Positions 25,023 to 34,188 of a stretch of DNA of 64,000 bases are shown one piece after another. The stretch is from Dasyornis broadbenti (lineage: Eukaryota; Chordata; Aves; Passeriformes; Dasyornithidae). Position numbers and translations under genes: made by a program. The notes below the pieces were generated by a model, which saw only the letters and a list, made by a program, of their open reading frames with translations, did not search any database and was not told where the DNA came from. The stretch is from positions 411,815 to 475,814 of the forward strand of contig VZRN01006632.1 in NCBI GenBank assembly GCA_013397935.1, read 5' to 3'. Every line of letters begins with the position of its first letter. Positions within the stretch are counted from its first letter, which is position 1.

Positions 25023-26708
25023 GATTTGAAGTTCCTGCTAGTTTTCCAGATTCACCATGAAATACCTGGAGTTTCCAAGTTTGAGATCGATTTTTTGCTT
25101 ACACACATCCGAAGTGGGTTCAGATCAATCAAGAACAGAAGCAATTAATAGCTGTGTATTGATTGCTACACTTTTATTTGCCATTCTGCTTTTTTGTTGC
25201 CTTTTTCCCCGGTAGAAATGTACTCTACCAACCACCGAAGGAACCTCCTACAACCCCCTGTACCACACAGACACCGTTCTTAAAATAATCACATTATTTA
25301 TGTGAGCATATAAATTGTTCCAGTTTCACACAGCACAACTTCCCTTTCTATTTGCAAATTGCTCCTGAGAGTTGTGAGCTGGACATGAGTTTTCATTTGC
25401 CAGGTGTTAACGAATGATTTTTGGACTGTGGATTTGTTGTAGCCTTTTCTAACATTAAGTTCTAATAGTTTTAATTTTTTTTTCCCCATCTAGCAATACC
25501 CTTGAAAGAGCTCTCCAGCAGGTCTGGCAGTCCACAGAGAGAAGCTCCTGACATATAGATAGCCCTGGCCTGCAGCAAAAAGTCTTTCATTTCCACCTAT
25601 TATAGGGGAGCCATAAATCCTGGGGTGCCTCAGTCCCGCTCCTTCCACAGCCACTGAACTTCCCAGATGCAGCAAAATGACCCAAAGCCATTTGGAGATG
25701 TAATTCTGCCCATTTGTCCCTTTTCCCCCCTGCTGAAATCTCTGCATATGTTCTGTAATTTCCAGCCATACAAAACAATCATAAAAACCCCTGGTAGGAA
25801 AGAGCTGTTGTTAAAACCTTAATTCCTAACTATAAATCTCTCTGTTCAGCAAGACAAGGGTTGTGTCCGAACTCTGCCAAAAATATTGGAGGAGCTGCTT
25901 CTGATTTGGAGCTGAGCGTTTCCACAAGTTCCATCACTCACTGAATAAACACAATTTGACCCCTTAAAAACATTCCCAGGGGAGAAAAATAAGGAAAGCT
26001 CAACAGTTTGTTGATGCTCAGAATGAAGACAGAGAGATGCACATTTATTCCCTTATAAAACCACAGTTCCAGGGATGTTGAATTCTTAACAGTGCCCCCT
26101 CATAGAAAGCGGTTTAACATCTATAAAAACAGCCCATAAACATCACGTCACACCCCTCAGGAGAACAGCTTCATGTCCTTGAAATATTCGCCAGCAATTT
26201 TTATTTCGTAGCAAAGTGGCCATCAGCCAAGGCTTCAGCAATATCTTAAGCCCCAAGGAAGGCAGACACTGCTGCAATGTTGGCTGATAGACAGTTTATA
26301 TCCAAATAAAAATTGCTTGAAAATATATCAAGGACACATGAGCAGCTCTGTTGATGCTGGTGGTGGGGTTTGCATAGAAGCAGAGCAATGAAAAGTGTCA
26401 GCTCACAGAGGCTGGAAAAAAGCTGCTGTGATTGCTGTGAAAAAACCACGTTGGGACAAAGGGGAGGGGGAAGGTTTTGGTGTCACTGTGGTGCAAATAG
26501 GCTTTCCCTCCTTGAGCCAAGAAATGAAGGATTTGGAAGGGGGAAAAAAAACAGACATAAAGTTTCCCAAATATCATGGTTGTTGTTATTTGTTATTGTT
26601 TGACCCAGCAGAAGATTTGGGATTTCAAGAGGTAAATGAAGAGGCCCCCAGAATGGCCAGATCCAGATGCAGTTTATCTTGCAGGCTGAAAGGACAACTT
26701 ACTATGTG

Positions 26709-26724
26709 TTAATAACGTTATTAA
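26709..26724. other. Perfect 16-bp palindrome
   Basis: TTAATAACGTTATTAA is its own reverse complement, centred between 26716 and 26717. It is in CR1-free DNA, about 0.9 kb upstream of the start codon. HNF1- or homeodomain-like half sites (GTTA, TTAAT) are present; binding is only a guess. Confidence 0.8.
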
Positions 26725-26852
26725 TTTATTGGAAAGAAAATTACAAGCCCTAAGGGGCTGTGCTAATGGGAATTTCATTCTGAAAAGGTGATGAGGCACC
26801 AGCTCAGGCCCACGGCTGCAGCCAGGCCCTGGGGCACTCACCCCACATCACA

Positions 26853-27250
26853 CCATGGAATCATGGAATTGTTGTGCTTGGAAAAGCCATCTCAGACCAC
26901 CAAGTCCAACCATTCTCCAGCACTGCCAAGGCCACCACTCCCCCACGTCCCCAAGTGCCACATCCAGAAGACTTTGAAATCCCTCCAGCGATGGGGACTC
27001 CACCACTCCCTGGGCAGCTGTGTCAGGCCTGGGAAGCCCTTTCCATGGAGAAGTTTTTCTATTATCGCAATCTCAACCTGCCCTGGCCCAGCCTGAGGCC
27101 GTTCCCTCTCCTCCGGTCCCTGTTCCCTGGCAGCAGAGCCCGACCCCCCCGGCTGCCCCCTCCTGTCAGGAGCTGTGCAGAGCCACAAGGTTCCCCCTGA
27201 TCCCTCTTTGCTCCAGCCTGAGCCCTTTCCCAGCTTCCTCAGCCGCTCCT
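26853..27250 (-). mobile_element. CR1 fragment, second subtype, minus strand, abutting the promoter
   Basis: Begins with the inverted 3' end catggaatcatggaattgtt, then tcccccacgtccccaagtgc and ggctgccccctcctgtcagg, and stops at cagccgctcct. The CpG island begins within a few bases of its end, 70 bp before the first ZNF143-like site. Confidence 0.9.
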
Positions 27251-27320
27251 CAAAAGATTTTGAACGCCTCGGAGGTGCTGGCAGGCGCTCAGGTATCCGA
27301 CAGCTTCAGGGACGGACAGG

Positions 27321-27345
27321 ACTACACTACCCAGCGTGCACCGCG
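27321..27345 (+). promoter_or_regulatory. ZNF143 (Staf/SBS2-type) binding site
   Basis: The sequence starts ACTACACTACCCAGCGTGCA and continues with CCGCG. It matches the long SBS2 consensus (ACTACAATTCCCAGCATGC plus a CGCG-type tail) at nearly every position. This is a motif of CpG-island promoters of housekeeping and nuclear-encoded mitochondrial genes. Confidence 0.85.
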
Positions 27346-27388
27346 CGGCCTGACATACCCGCCCACTTCTTCCCTTCGCGGAGCTTCA

Positions 27389-27401
27389 CGGGACTTGTAG
27401 T
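27389..27401 (-). promoter_or_regulatory. Second ZNF143/SBS-like core, inverted
   Basis: On the minus strand this reads ACTACAAGTCCCG, the ACTACAA..CCC core of the SBS motif without the GCATGC extension. It faces the site at 27321, about 45 bp away. Confidence 0.65.
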
Positions 27402-27494
27402 CCTCGCGCCCCATGTCAAGTTCGTCCCGAAAAAGTTCCCGCACCTTTCCGGGTACCTGTCGCTTGGCGGGGGGGAAGGCGGGGGGGCTGTGCC

Positions 27495-27508
27495 GTTTCC
27501 ATGGCTAC
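27495..27508 (+). promoter_or_regulatory. RFX X-box-like element
   Basis: GTTTCCATGGCTAC fits the palindromic RFX consensus GTNNCC-AT-GGNAAC at all but one conserved position. It lies about 13 bp before the first CCAAT box, an X-box/Y-box arrangement. Confidence 0.6.
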
Positions 27509-27520
27509 GATACGGTGCAG

Positions 27521-27567
27521 CCAATAGGGAGCGGCGTTCTTCGGGCGGGGGCGCGCGGAGAGCCAAT
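27521..27567 (+). promoter_or_regulatory. Two CCAAT boxes (NF-Y) with GC box between
   Basis: CAGCCAATAGG (CCAAT at 27521-27525) and GAGCCAATGAG (CCAAT at 27563-27567) are on the same strand, 42 bp apart, about four helical turns. Both have the CAGCCAAT/AGCCAAT flank preferred by NF-Y. GGGCGGGG at 27543-27550, between them, is an Sp1-type GC box. They lie 80-130 bp upstream of the ATG, a normal place for proximal promoter elements. Confidence 0.75.
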
Positions 27568-27648
27568 GAGAAGCGGCGTTGCTGCGGGGCGCGCTGGCAG
27601 CGCGCTCGGCGAGTCTCCTTGGGGCCGTCCGGGTGTCCGCGGGTCGAG

Positions 27649-27729
27649 ATGGGTGGCGGCGGTAGCACCCGGCGTGTCACCTTCGAGGCGGACGAGAATG
27701 AGAATATCACCGTGGTCAAGGGCGTGCGG
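27649..27729 (+). CDS. CHCHD6: Coding exon 1: myristoylated N-terminus of MIC25/MIC19 family protein
   Basis: Encodes 27 residues beginning MGGGGSTRRVTFEADENEN and ending VKGVR, phase 0, followed by a consensus donor CGG|gtgagc. Gly2 with Ser6 fits the N-myristoylation consensus, and family members are known to be myristoylated. The start is chosen because the ATG has G at -3 and G at +4, lies just inside the CpG island, and gives the family's N-terminus exactly. The frame stays open upstream, but that stretch is promoter and CR1 DNA. The motif RRVTFEADENENITVVKG matches CHCHD3 closely from memory, while GVR rather than GIR is the CHCHD6 form. Family membership is secure; the paralogue is not. 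Confidence 0.93.
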
Positions 27730-28104
27730 GTGAGCGCGGGTCCGGCCCGGGGCTCGCCGGGGCTCTGCGGGCTAGGCCTGGCCCGGCCCGGCCCGGGCTC
27801 CCGCTCTGCCACTCCTCCCTACCCCGCGTCCCTGGTCCTGCTCCTGTCCCTGCTCCTGTAATGCTTCCCTCCTTCTCCCGCAGTGATTTCCCCTCTTTCC
27901 AGCGCAGTCAGGGCAGGGAGCCGTGTGCCCCTCCTGGTGGCCCGTTCTAGGGGCAATATGTAGCCACAAGAGCTCAGTTTGTCTTTCCCTGACCTCCACG
28001 TGCCGGAGCTCCTCCCTTTCCCATGTCCTGCTACCGTTCACGCTGAGTGTCCAACTTCCTGTGCGCCAGCGGAGCCTGGCCGCGTGTCTCCCTGTTTATC
28101 ATCG

Positions 28105-28260
28105 GTCACAGCATGGTTTGGGTTGAAAGGGACATTAAAGATCATCCAGTGCCACCCCTGCCACCGGCAGGGACGCCTTCCATTATCCCAGGTTACTCCA
28201 AGCCCTGTCCAACCTGGCTTTGGACACTTCCAGGGATGGGGCAGCCACATCCAGTTCCAG
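28105..28260 (-). mobile_element. CR1 3' fragment in intron 1, minus strand
   Basis: tcacagcatggtttgggttg, gatcatccagtgccacccct, then the inverted core variant cagggatggggcagccac. Confidence 0.87.
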
Positions 28261-28592
28261 GGCAGGTGGCACGAATGCCACCCTTGTTGTCTGTAATATC
28301 CCAGAGTAGAGCTTGTGACACAAGGAACTTCGGGACATCTTGCAGCTTAGGAATTTCTCCATGGCAGACACTGTGTAGCTCATACCCGGAGTGATAATTA
28401 CTTCTCTTTTATTGCTGCTTTTAGGAAGGAGAGGTGCAGAACAAGCCCCGAGAGTTCATTCTCTTTCAGCTCAGTGATCTTTTCCATTTTTGGTCATTTA
28501 ATGCTCTTGATTAAATAGGTGACAGTGCTATAAGTATCATATAAATGTGTATATTCCAGAGGGAGCGGAGTTCATGTGCTCTGAAACATGGC

Positions 28593-28761
28593 ACAGGTTG
28601 TCCAGAGAAGCTGTGGCTGCCCCTGGATCCCTGGCAGTGTCCAAGGCCAGGCTGGACAGGGCTTGGAGCAGCCTGGGATAGTGGAAGGTGTTCCTGCCCA
28701 TGGCTGGGCTTGGAATTAAAAGCTCTTTAAGGTCCCTCACAACTGAAGCCATGCTGTGATT
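28593..28761 (+). mobile_element. CR1 3' fragment in intron 1
   Basis: caggttgtccagagaagctg, the core, then a gccatgctgtgatt end. Confidence 0.88.
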
Positions 28762-29316
28762 TGACAACATAAACTGGAAACCAAAAGTTTCTGTGTTGAT
28801 AATTGCTTCCCTTTTGTTAATTTTATCCATGAGCTTCCAATGATCACAAAGTGGAGGTCGCTCTTACGCTGTTTGATTCTGCATAATTTGGGGCAGTATT
28901 TTTCTGTGTTCTTGTGTCAACATTGGAATGAATTTTGTGTTTAACTGCGACGGCTTGTGTTGCACAACTCCTTTGAAGGCTTTCCCAGGATGAAATTTTT
29001 CCTGGGTTGAGTGCTCTGCACCTGAGAAAGGCAAAAATGCTGACTAATTACCAGCAACACGTCCAAGGGTGTTATTTCCTTTACTCTTCCCTAAATCCTC
29101 TGTGAGAGCCAAAATCATCTTGTTCTTTCGAATTGTTTGAAGCACTCACCTCACAAATAAGTGGAAGGAGAAACTTGTGTTGGGGATTGAATTTTAGCAG
29201 CTGTCATGCCTTGTAGAGAGGCTCTAGGCTCTGTTTTTATGTAGTTTTATTTCATTTGGAGGGGAAATGGGGATAAAGAAGGGGCTAAAGTGTGACCCCG
29301 GTGATGTGTTTTGCAG

Positions 29317-29386
29317 TTGTCCGACAGCCTCATCGATCGGATGAAGGAACCTTCCTCACCCAGTGGGAGACAGCACCGAGGATCAG
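29317..29386 (+). CDS. CHCHD6: Coding exon 2 of MIC25/MIC19 family protein
   Basis: The exon follows an acceptor ending tgtgttttgcag and ends at the donor TCAG|gtacgg. It is 70 bp, entering in phase 0 and leaving one base over. It encodes LSDSLIDRMKEPSSPSGRQ followed by HRGS, the last codon being split with exon 3. LS..(V/L)I(D/N)RMKE is a family signature just after the N-terminal strand; EPSSP resembles human CHCHD6, and SPSG resembles CHCHD3. The Ser/Pro-rich linker is shorter than in human MIC19, lacking about five residues around the AYGAS stretch. The open frame breaks outside the splice sites, as expected for a real exon. Confidence 0.92.
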
Positions 29387-30226
29387 GTACGGCTTTGCTC
29401 CTGGTTTTCTGCTTTTAATGTGAAGAAAGAAATCAGATGTGCCCTTCAGAACGTTGTAATGAACTCATTGCCCTTTCACAGAGATGATTTTTTTGACATT
29501 AACTTTTTGTAGACTTTTAGAGGAGTTAAATTCCTCTTTGTTTTCCTCTGGCCGACATTCAAGTGTAAAACACAAATGAAACTTGGCTTTCCACACTGTT
29601 ATCCATTGTTAAAGACTTAAAAAACCCCAAAACAGCCCAGAACGAGCAAATATCCCAATATATCTTGAGTTCTGAAGTGAAAATTTGTGGTTCTTTAATC
29701 AACACTGACTTTTAGTCTGGCCAAATTCTGCTTAAAGACACTTAAACAAACATTAAAAGGAGAATATGCTATTTTCCTGCCCTGGAATGGTGGAAATAAG
29801 TGATGTACAGCTCACACAGATCGATGGCTTTCTTAACTTCTTATATTTCATTATTGAGGGCTGTTCAAATGCATCAAACCTCGTGCCAGGAATCCTCTGC
29901 TCTAATTTCAAATCCTTGAGCACAACGCAGCTGCTGCAGGAGTGAGGAGCAATGGCAGAGATTGGAGCAGGTGATCTTTGGACTCTGTGAAACCTGCAAA
30001 GTTCAAGTAAGGCTCTTATCCATGCTCCAGAAATATTCATGAGAGCAGAATTCCCCAAGGACCTTTGCCTTGATCCTTAGAGAAAATCCCAGCAAACTCA
30101 GCACTGATTAAACACACGTCCTGTGGCAGCCTTGGAGCATGACTTGAGTAAACAGAATTTAGCATCCTTAGTTCTTCTGGAGCATCAGGTTGGTTTCATG
30201 TTGTTTAATTGGAGGTGTCTGTATCC

Positions 30227-30302
30227 CACAATCCCAGAGTGGTTTGGGTTGGAAGGGACTTTAAAGATGCTTTCCTTCCAACCCCCTGCCTTGGACAGGG
30301 AA
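30227..30302 (-). mobile_element. CR1 3' tip, minus strand
   Basis: Only about 75 bp: cacaatcccagagtggtttg, ggttggaagggactttaaag. Confidence 0.75.
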
Positions 30303-30710
30303 CCAAGGACAGGGAATCTTGTTTTTGAGTTTTTTAAACAGTAGCCTTCTCATCATGTCCCTGTATTTCATTGTGGTGAAGAGATTATTCTAGATAAAAG
30401 ATTTTTATGGACCAGCACTTTCATGTCTTACCCGCTTTGCGTGTGGTGTTTGCTGTTCACCCTTAACTGTGAGTTATGGGAATAGTTTTGTGAGCAAGCT
30501 CCTGGGAATTTTGGGTGTAGGGCTGGAGGTGAGGGCTGTAATACCCCAGGAATTCTCTGCTAATTCACATTGTTCCATATCTTGAGCCTTCATTTTGTTT
30601 TTCCTTTTATATGTGAGAAATAGTGCATTTTATGTTTTGCTTCTTAATTTGGTTTTTGTTTGTTTGAGGTGGTTTTTTTTGGTTTTTTTTTTTTTTTAAT
30701 TGGAAAACTT

Positions 30711-31128
30711 GGAGTGAGTCCAAAGGAGGCCACAAAGCTCATCAGGGGGAGGGAGCAGCTCTGCTATGAGGAAAGGCTGGGACAATTGGGGTTGTTCAGC
30801 CTGGAGAAGAGAAGCTTTAGGGTGACCTAATTTTGGCCTAAAGAAAGATGGGGACCCCTCTGGACAAGGCATGGAGGGACAGGAGCCAGGGAATGGCTTC
30901 CCAGTGCCAGAGGGCAGGGATGGATGGGATCTTGGGAAGGAATTGCTGCCTGGGAGGGTGGGGAGGCCCTGGCATGGAATTGCCAGAGCAGCTGTGGCTG
31001 CCCCTGGATCCCTGGAATGTCCAAGGCCAGGCTGGACAGGGCTTGGAGCAGCCTGGGATGGTGGCAGGGGGTGGAATTAAAAACTCTTTAAGGTCTCTTC
31101 CCACCCAAACCATTCCATGATTCCATGA
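30711..31128 (+). mobile_element. CR1 3' fragment in intron 2
   Basis: ggagtgagtccaaaggaggc, gttcagcctggagaagagaa, the homogeneous core block, and a ccattccatgattccatga end. It is preceded by a T-rich tract at 30670-30698. Confidence 0.91.
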
Positions 31129-33358
31129 ATTGCTGACCTTCACAAGCTTGGAAAACCTTAAGAGTATTTTTGCTTTAAGAACTCGGGATTTTAGTGAAGT
31201 GCTTATGTATTCTGGACAAATAACACTTTACAGAAATAAAAAAAGGTGTCTGGAGGGAGAAACATTAGAGCTGTTAAACCCAGCCCTTTCTTCAATTCAG
31301 GTCTTTGATAGCTTTTGGTGGAGGAATAATGGATTAGGTTACATGAAAGAATGTGTATCTTGTTGCTTGCCAATAATGATGAATTTATTGACTTCAATTT
31401 GGGTCAGAAAATGAAATTACATCCACTTACACTGAAATCTGACATCTAAAGACAATGTCTTAAAGCATCCCAGCTTGCTTGGCTCATTTTCTGACTTCTG
31501 AGTAATATTAAATGCACTAAAATATTTAACAAGTGTAAAATCTTTCAAGTCTGTCTGTAATTCCTAAAGCAATATTGATGGAAAGTAATTTGGTCAGACA
31601 AAGGGTGGGTTTTTTTTTCCTGTGTGTGTATTATACCTAAAGCTTCAGTCATGGCAGACAAAGGGAATGGTTTAATTCATTTTAGCTTAGTGGATATTGG
31701 AAAAACTAATAGTTTATTAGGGCAGAAAAAGAAGAAGAAGAAATGCTCAAATTACCAAGAGTCTCAGCATCTCAGCCATTTTTTCCCTTTGCAGAAGTGG
31801 ATTCTATTAAGAGTACAGAGGGTTTTTCTCCTTTTTTTTAACTGTGTTTGTTGTTATGTTCTCATGAGAAGAAATCAGCCAGTCCCCACGTCACAAAACA
31901 TTGTGTAGGTGTTTAATAAAATGAGCCCTGGTGGTGCCTCCTCAGGAGCTGGGCTACACTTTGCTTGTTTTCTTGGAATAATTTTTGTGGATTGGTGCTG
32001 GTGTTTGGTTTTGGGTGGAGTTTCAGTGGATGTGGATACCTTGAGTCAGTCAAAAACATGTAAAGGTATTATTGGGATGGTGAGGAATGAGAATTTCAAA
32101 TGTTGGGTTCTAATTGGAGAGACAGTGTTTGGCCACAGTGACCACCTGGATTGGCCAAGGGAATGTGGCTCAGGACTTCAACACCAGAGTCATTGTCCTT
32201 GCTCCTTGTTCGTTCTTAGGACAATTTTTTAAAATTTAATTGTTTTGAAGAGTTGCAGCATGTCCTGATGTCTGTGGATAGTTGGATACTGCATGAAAAA
32301 CTGAGTTAAAACCGGAGTGTCTCAGGAGAAATGTTGCGGGACTCCTGATAATTCTCACTGTTGCTTGTGAGAATTATTTTGTGTTTTCAGTTTTTGTGAG
32401 CACCTGGAAGTTTACAGAGTTTGGCTGAATTTCTGCCAGTTAAGCAAGAATCCCTTGCAAATAAACCCTGTCAGTTCTTTGCCCTTTAATGTATTAATTG
32501 CTTCCATCCACCTTTGTGTTCCAACAGCACTTTTTCTCTGCATGAAGTGAAAGATTAAATAAACTGTCATTTGTGATGTTATTTTGTGGAGTTTCTCTTA
32601 TTTTTAGAACAGGAAAAAAGCAGAAGTTTGGCAGTGCCTGGGTTGATTCCCTTTGCTGTGAGAAACCTGGAAAGCTCAGGCAGTTCCTGACATGGATTTG
32701 CCAAATTCCTTCCCGCAGCAGGAGCCAGGAGAGCTTGGGTTTTGCCTTTGATTGTGTTTATTTGCCCTCCTTTACTTGCAGCTCCGGGTGTTTCTAAAGA
32801 GTTTTAAATTTAACTGCTGCTGGAGACTCTGAAATAAATCAAGTAGGACTTTCAGGCAGCACTGAACAGGTTGTGGACCACTGGTAGCCTGGAAGGCCAA
32901 GATTTTCTTGTTATAAATTAATATTATTATTAATAATGCGTTGCTACTTTGTTGTCACAGAGTTTCTTGGAGATGACTTTTCTTTGCAGTGATGGGTTAA
33001 AGGTATTGATGGAAGGATTTTATTATCCAAAGGTGAAATGTCTTGTAAGTCACCAGCCTGCTAAAGGTGCCAAACTTTCAGTGCTGGCAGCGTAACAGCA
33101 AATCTTTAGTGGAGCTTGACATTCCTGTCACTGGATTGCAGGAGAACAGGGAGGATGGAGTTATGCAGAGGAGCTGGAGAAAATGCTGCAGAAATGAAAG
33201 TCGTTGCTGTCTGGGTGAGGTGAGGGTGTTCTGGGGATGCTTTCAGGTGGCTGGGGAAGTCCTTGTGAAATGGGACTGAAATTCCAGTGAAAAACTGGCA
33301 AATCATGGTAGTTGAATATGGAAAAGATCCGTAATTGGATAAGGGGAATGTGCCTCAT

Positions 33359-33488
33359 CCTTGGAAGGGTCCAAGGCCAGGCTGGGTGGGGCTTGGAGCA
33401 GCCTGGGATTGTGGGAGGTGTCCCTGCCCACGGCAGGGGTGGCACTGGAGGACCTTTAAGGTCCCTTTCAACCCAAACCATTCCATGA
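33359..33488 (+). mobile_element. CR1 3' fragment
   Basis: ccttggaagggtccaaggcc through tttcaacccaaaccattcca. Confidence 0.84.
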
Positions 33489-33967
33489 ACATCTAGAACC
33501 TGATGAATTTTCAACTTGCAAGGTCTGAATGAAAAGCTGGAATGTGCTGGATTGCTCTCTGGTGCTGTATTCCCAACATTTGTCTAATTCCAACGCAGCA
33601 TTTTGTTTCTCCCCTGCAGCACTGTTGTTGGGATTTCAGCACCTCTGGGCTGCCTGGTTTAGTTGCTTTTTGAATGCTAACACATCCCATGGAACAGGCA
33701 TTGGAAACCAAAGGCAGAGCAGAAATGAAAGGTGAAAGATGTTGGGATATCTCCTGCAAAAGTGGTGTTTTTAACCTATAGTTGATACAAGGAACCTCAT
33801 CTGCTCGTTTCTGTTGTTACCCTAACTTGGTGTGCAGTGATCTAAACCGCCCAGAAACTCTCTACAAGAACAGTTTAAATGTATAACTAAATATCTTTAA
33901 ATACGCTCCAAGAAATGACATTTGTGTTAACATTAACCTGGAGTTTGATACAAATTTGGGTTGAGTG

Positions 33968-34188
33968 AAGAAGTTTTTTTACAATGAAGGTGGTGAGGCC
34001 CTGGCACAGGGCGCCCAGAGCAGCTGTGGCTGCCCCTGGATCCCTGGAAGTGTCCAAGGCCGGGCTGGAGAGGGCTTGGAGCAGCCTGGGATAGTGGGAG
34101 GTGTCCCTGCCCACGTCAGGGGGGACTGGACCAGATGAAAAGTCAGAAGTCCTTCCCAAACCATTCTGGGATTCTGTGTTTCTGTGAC
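33968..34188 (+). mobile_element. CR1 3' fragment
   Basis: ttacaatgaaggtggtgagg, the core, and a gggattctgtgtttctgtga end showing the repeated terminal octamer. Confidence 0.88.

Larger units (their letters stand above)
1..27254. other. Intergenic region upstream of the MIC25/MIC19 gene
   Basis: No exon with family resemblance and splice sites was recognised on either strand. The many open frames here are short, rich in Pro/Ser/Trp, and coincide with CR1 copies or pyrimidine-rich DNA. The region holds CR1 fragments, simple repeats, one unclassified inverted repeat pair and an N gap, listed separately. The parts not listed (for example 550-2530, 6040-8400, 14000-16080, 16230-18150, 19810-23220, 25030-26850) show nothing I can name beyond possible regulatory DNA. 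Confidence 0.7.
27255..27830 (+). promoter_or_regulatory. CpG-island promoter of the MIC25/MIC19 gene
   Basis: CpG density and G+C rise sharply at about 27255, immediately after the end of a CR1 copy, and fall in early intron 1. Everything around has few CpGs, so this is a classic housekeeping-type island. No TATA box is seen. Upstream of the ATG it carries, in order, two inverted ZNF143/SBS-like elements, G-runs, an RFX X-box-like site, two CCAAT boxes and a GC box. The transcription start is inferred to lie between about 27570 and 27640. The two-sided motif arrangement would permit divergent transcription, but no upstream gene is seen. Confidence 0.9.
27730..29316 (+). other. Intron 1
   Basis: Bounded by gtgagc and tgcag. 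The first 100 bp are still CpG-rich. It contains a minus-strand CR1 (28105-28260) and a plus-strand CR1 (28593-28761) only 330 bp apart. Nothing else is recognised. Confidence 0.88.

Noticed and set aside
1..27250. Exons of TXNRD3 or EXOC4, the expected neighbours of CHCHD6 and CHCHD3
   Set aside because: No translated segment on either strand resembles them; they probably lie further upstream.
27175..27648. In-frame upstream start at 27175 that would extend exon 1
   Set aside because: The extension runs through CR1 and promoter motifs; the family protein starts at the MGGGGS site at 27649, which has a good start context.
27327..27812. Minus-strand open frame of 161 codons across the promoter and exon 1
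   Set aside because: A shadow of the GC-rich CpG island and of exon 1 on the opposite strand; no family resemblance. Could overlap a divergent non-coding transcript, but there is no evidence.
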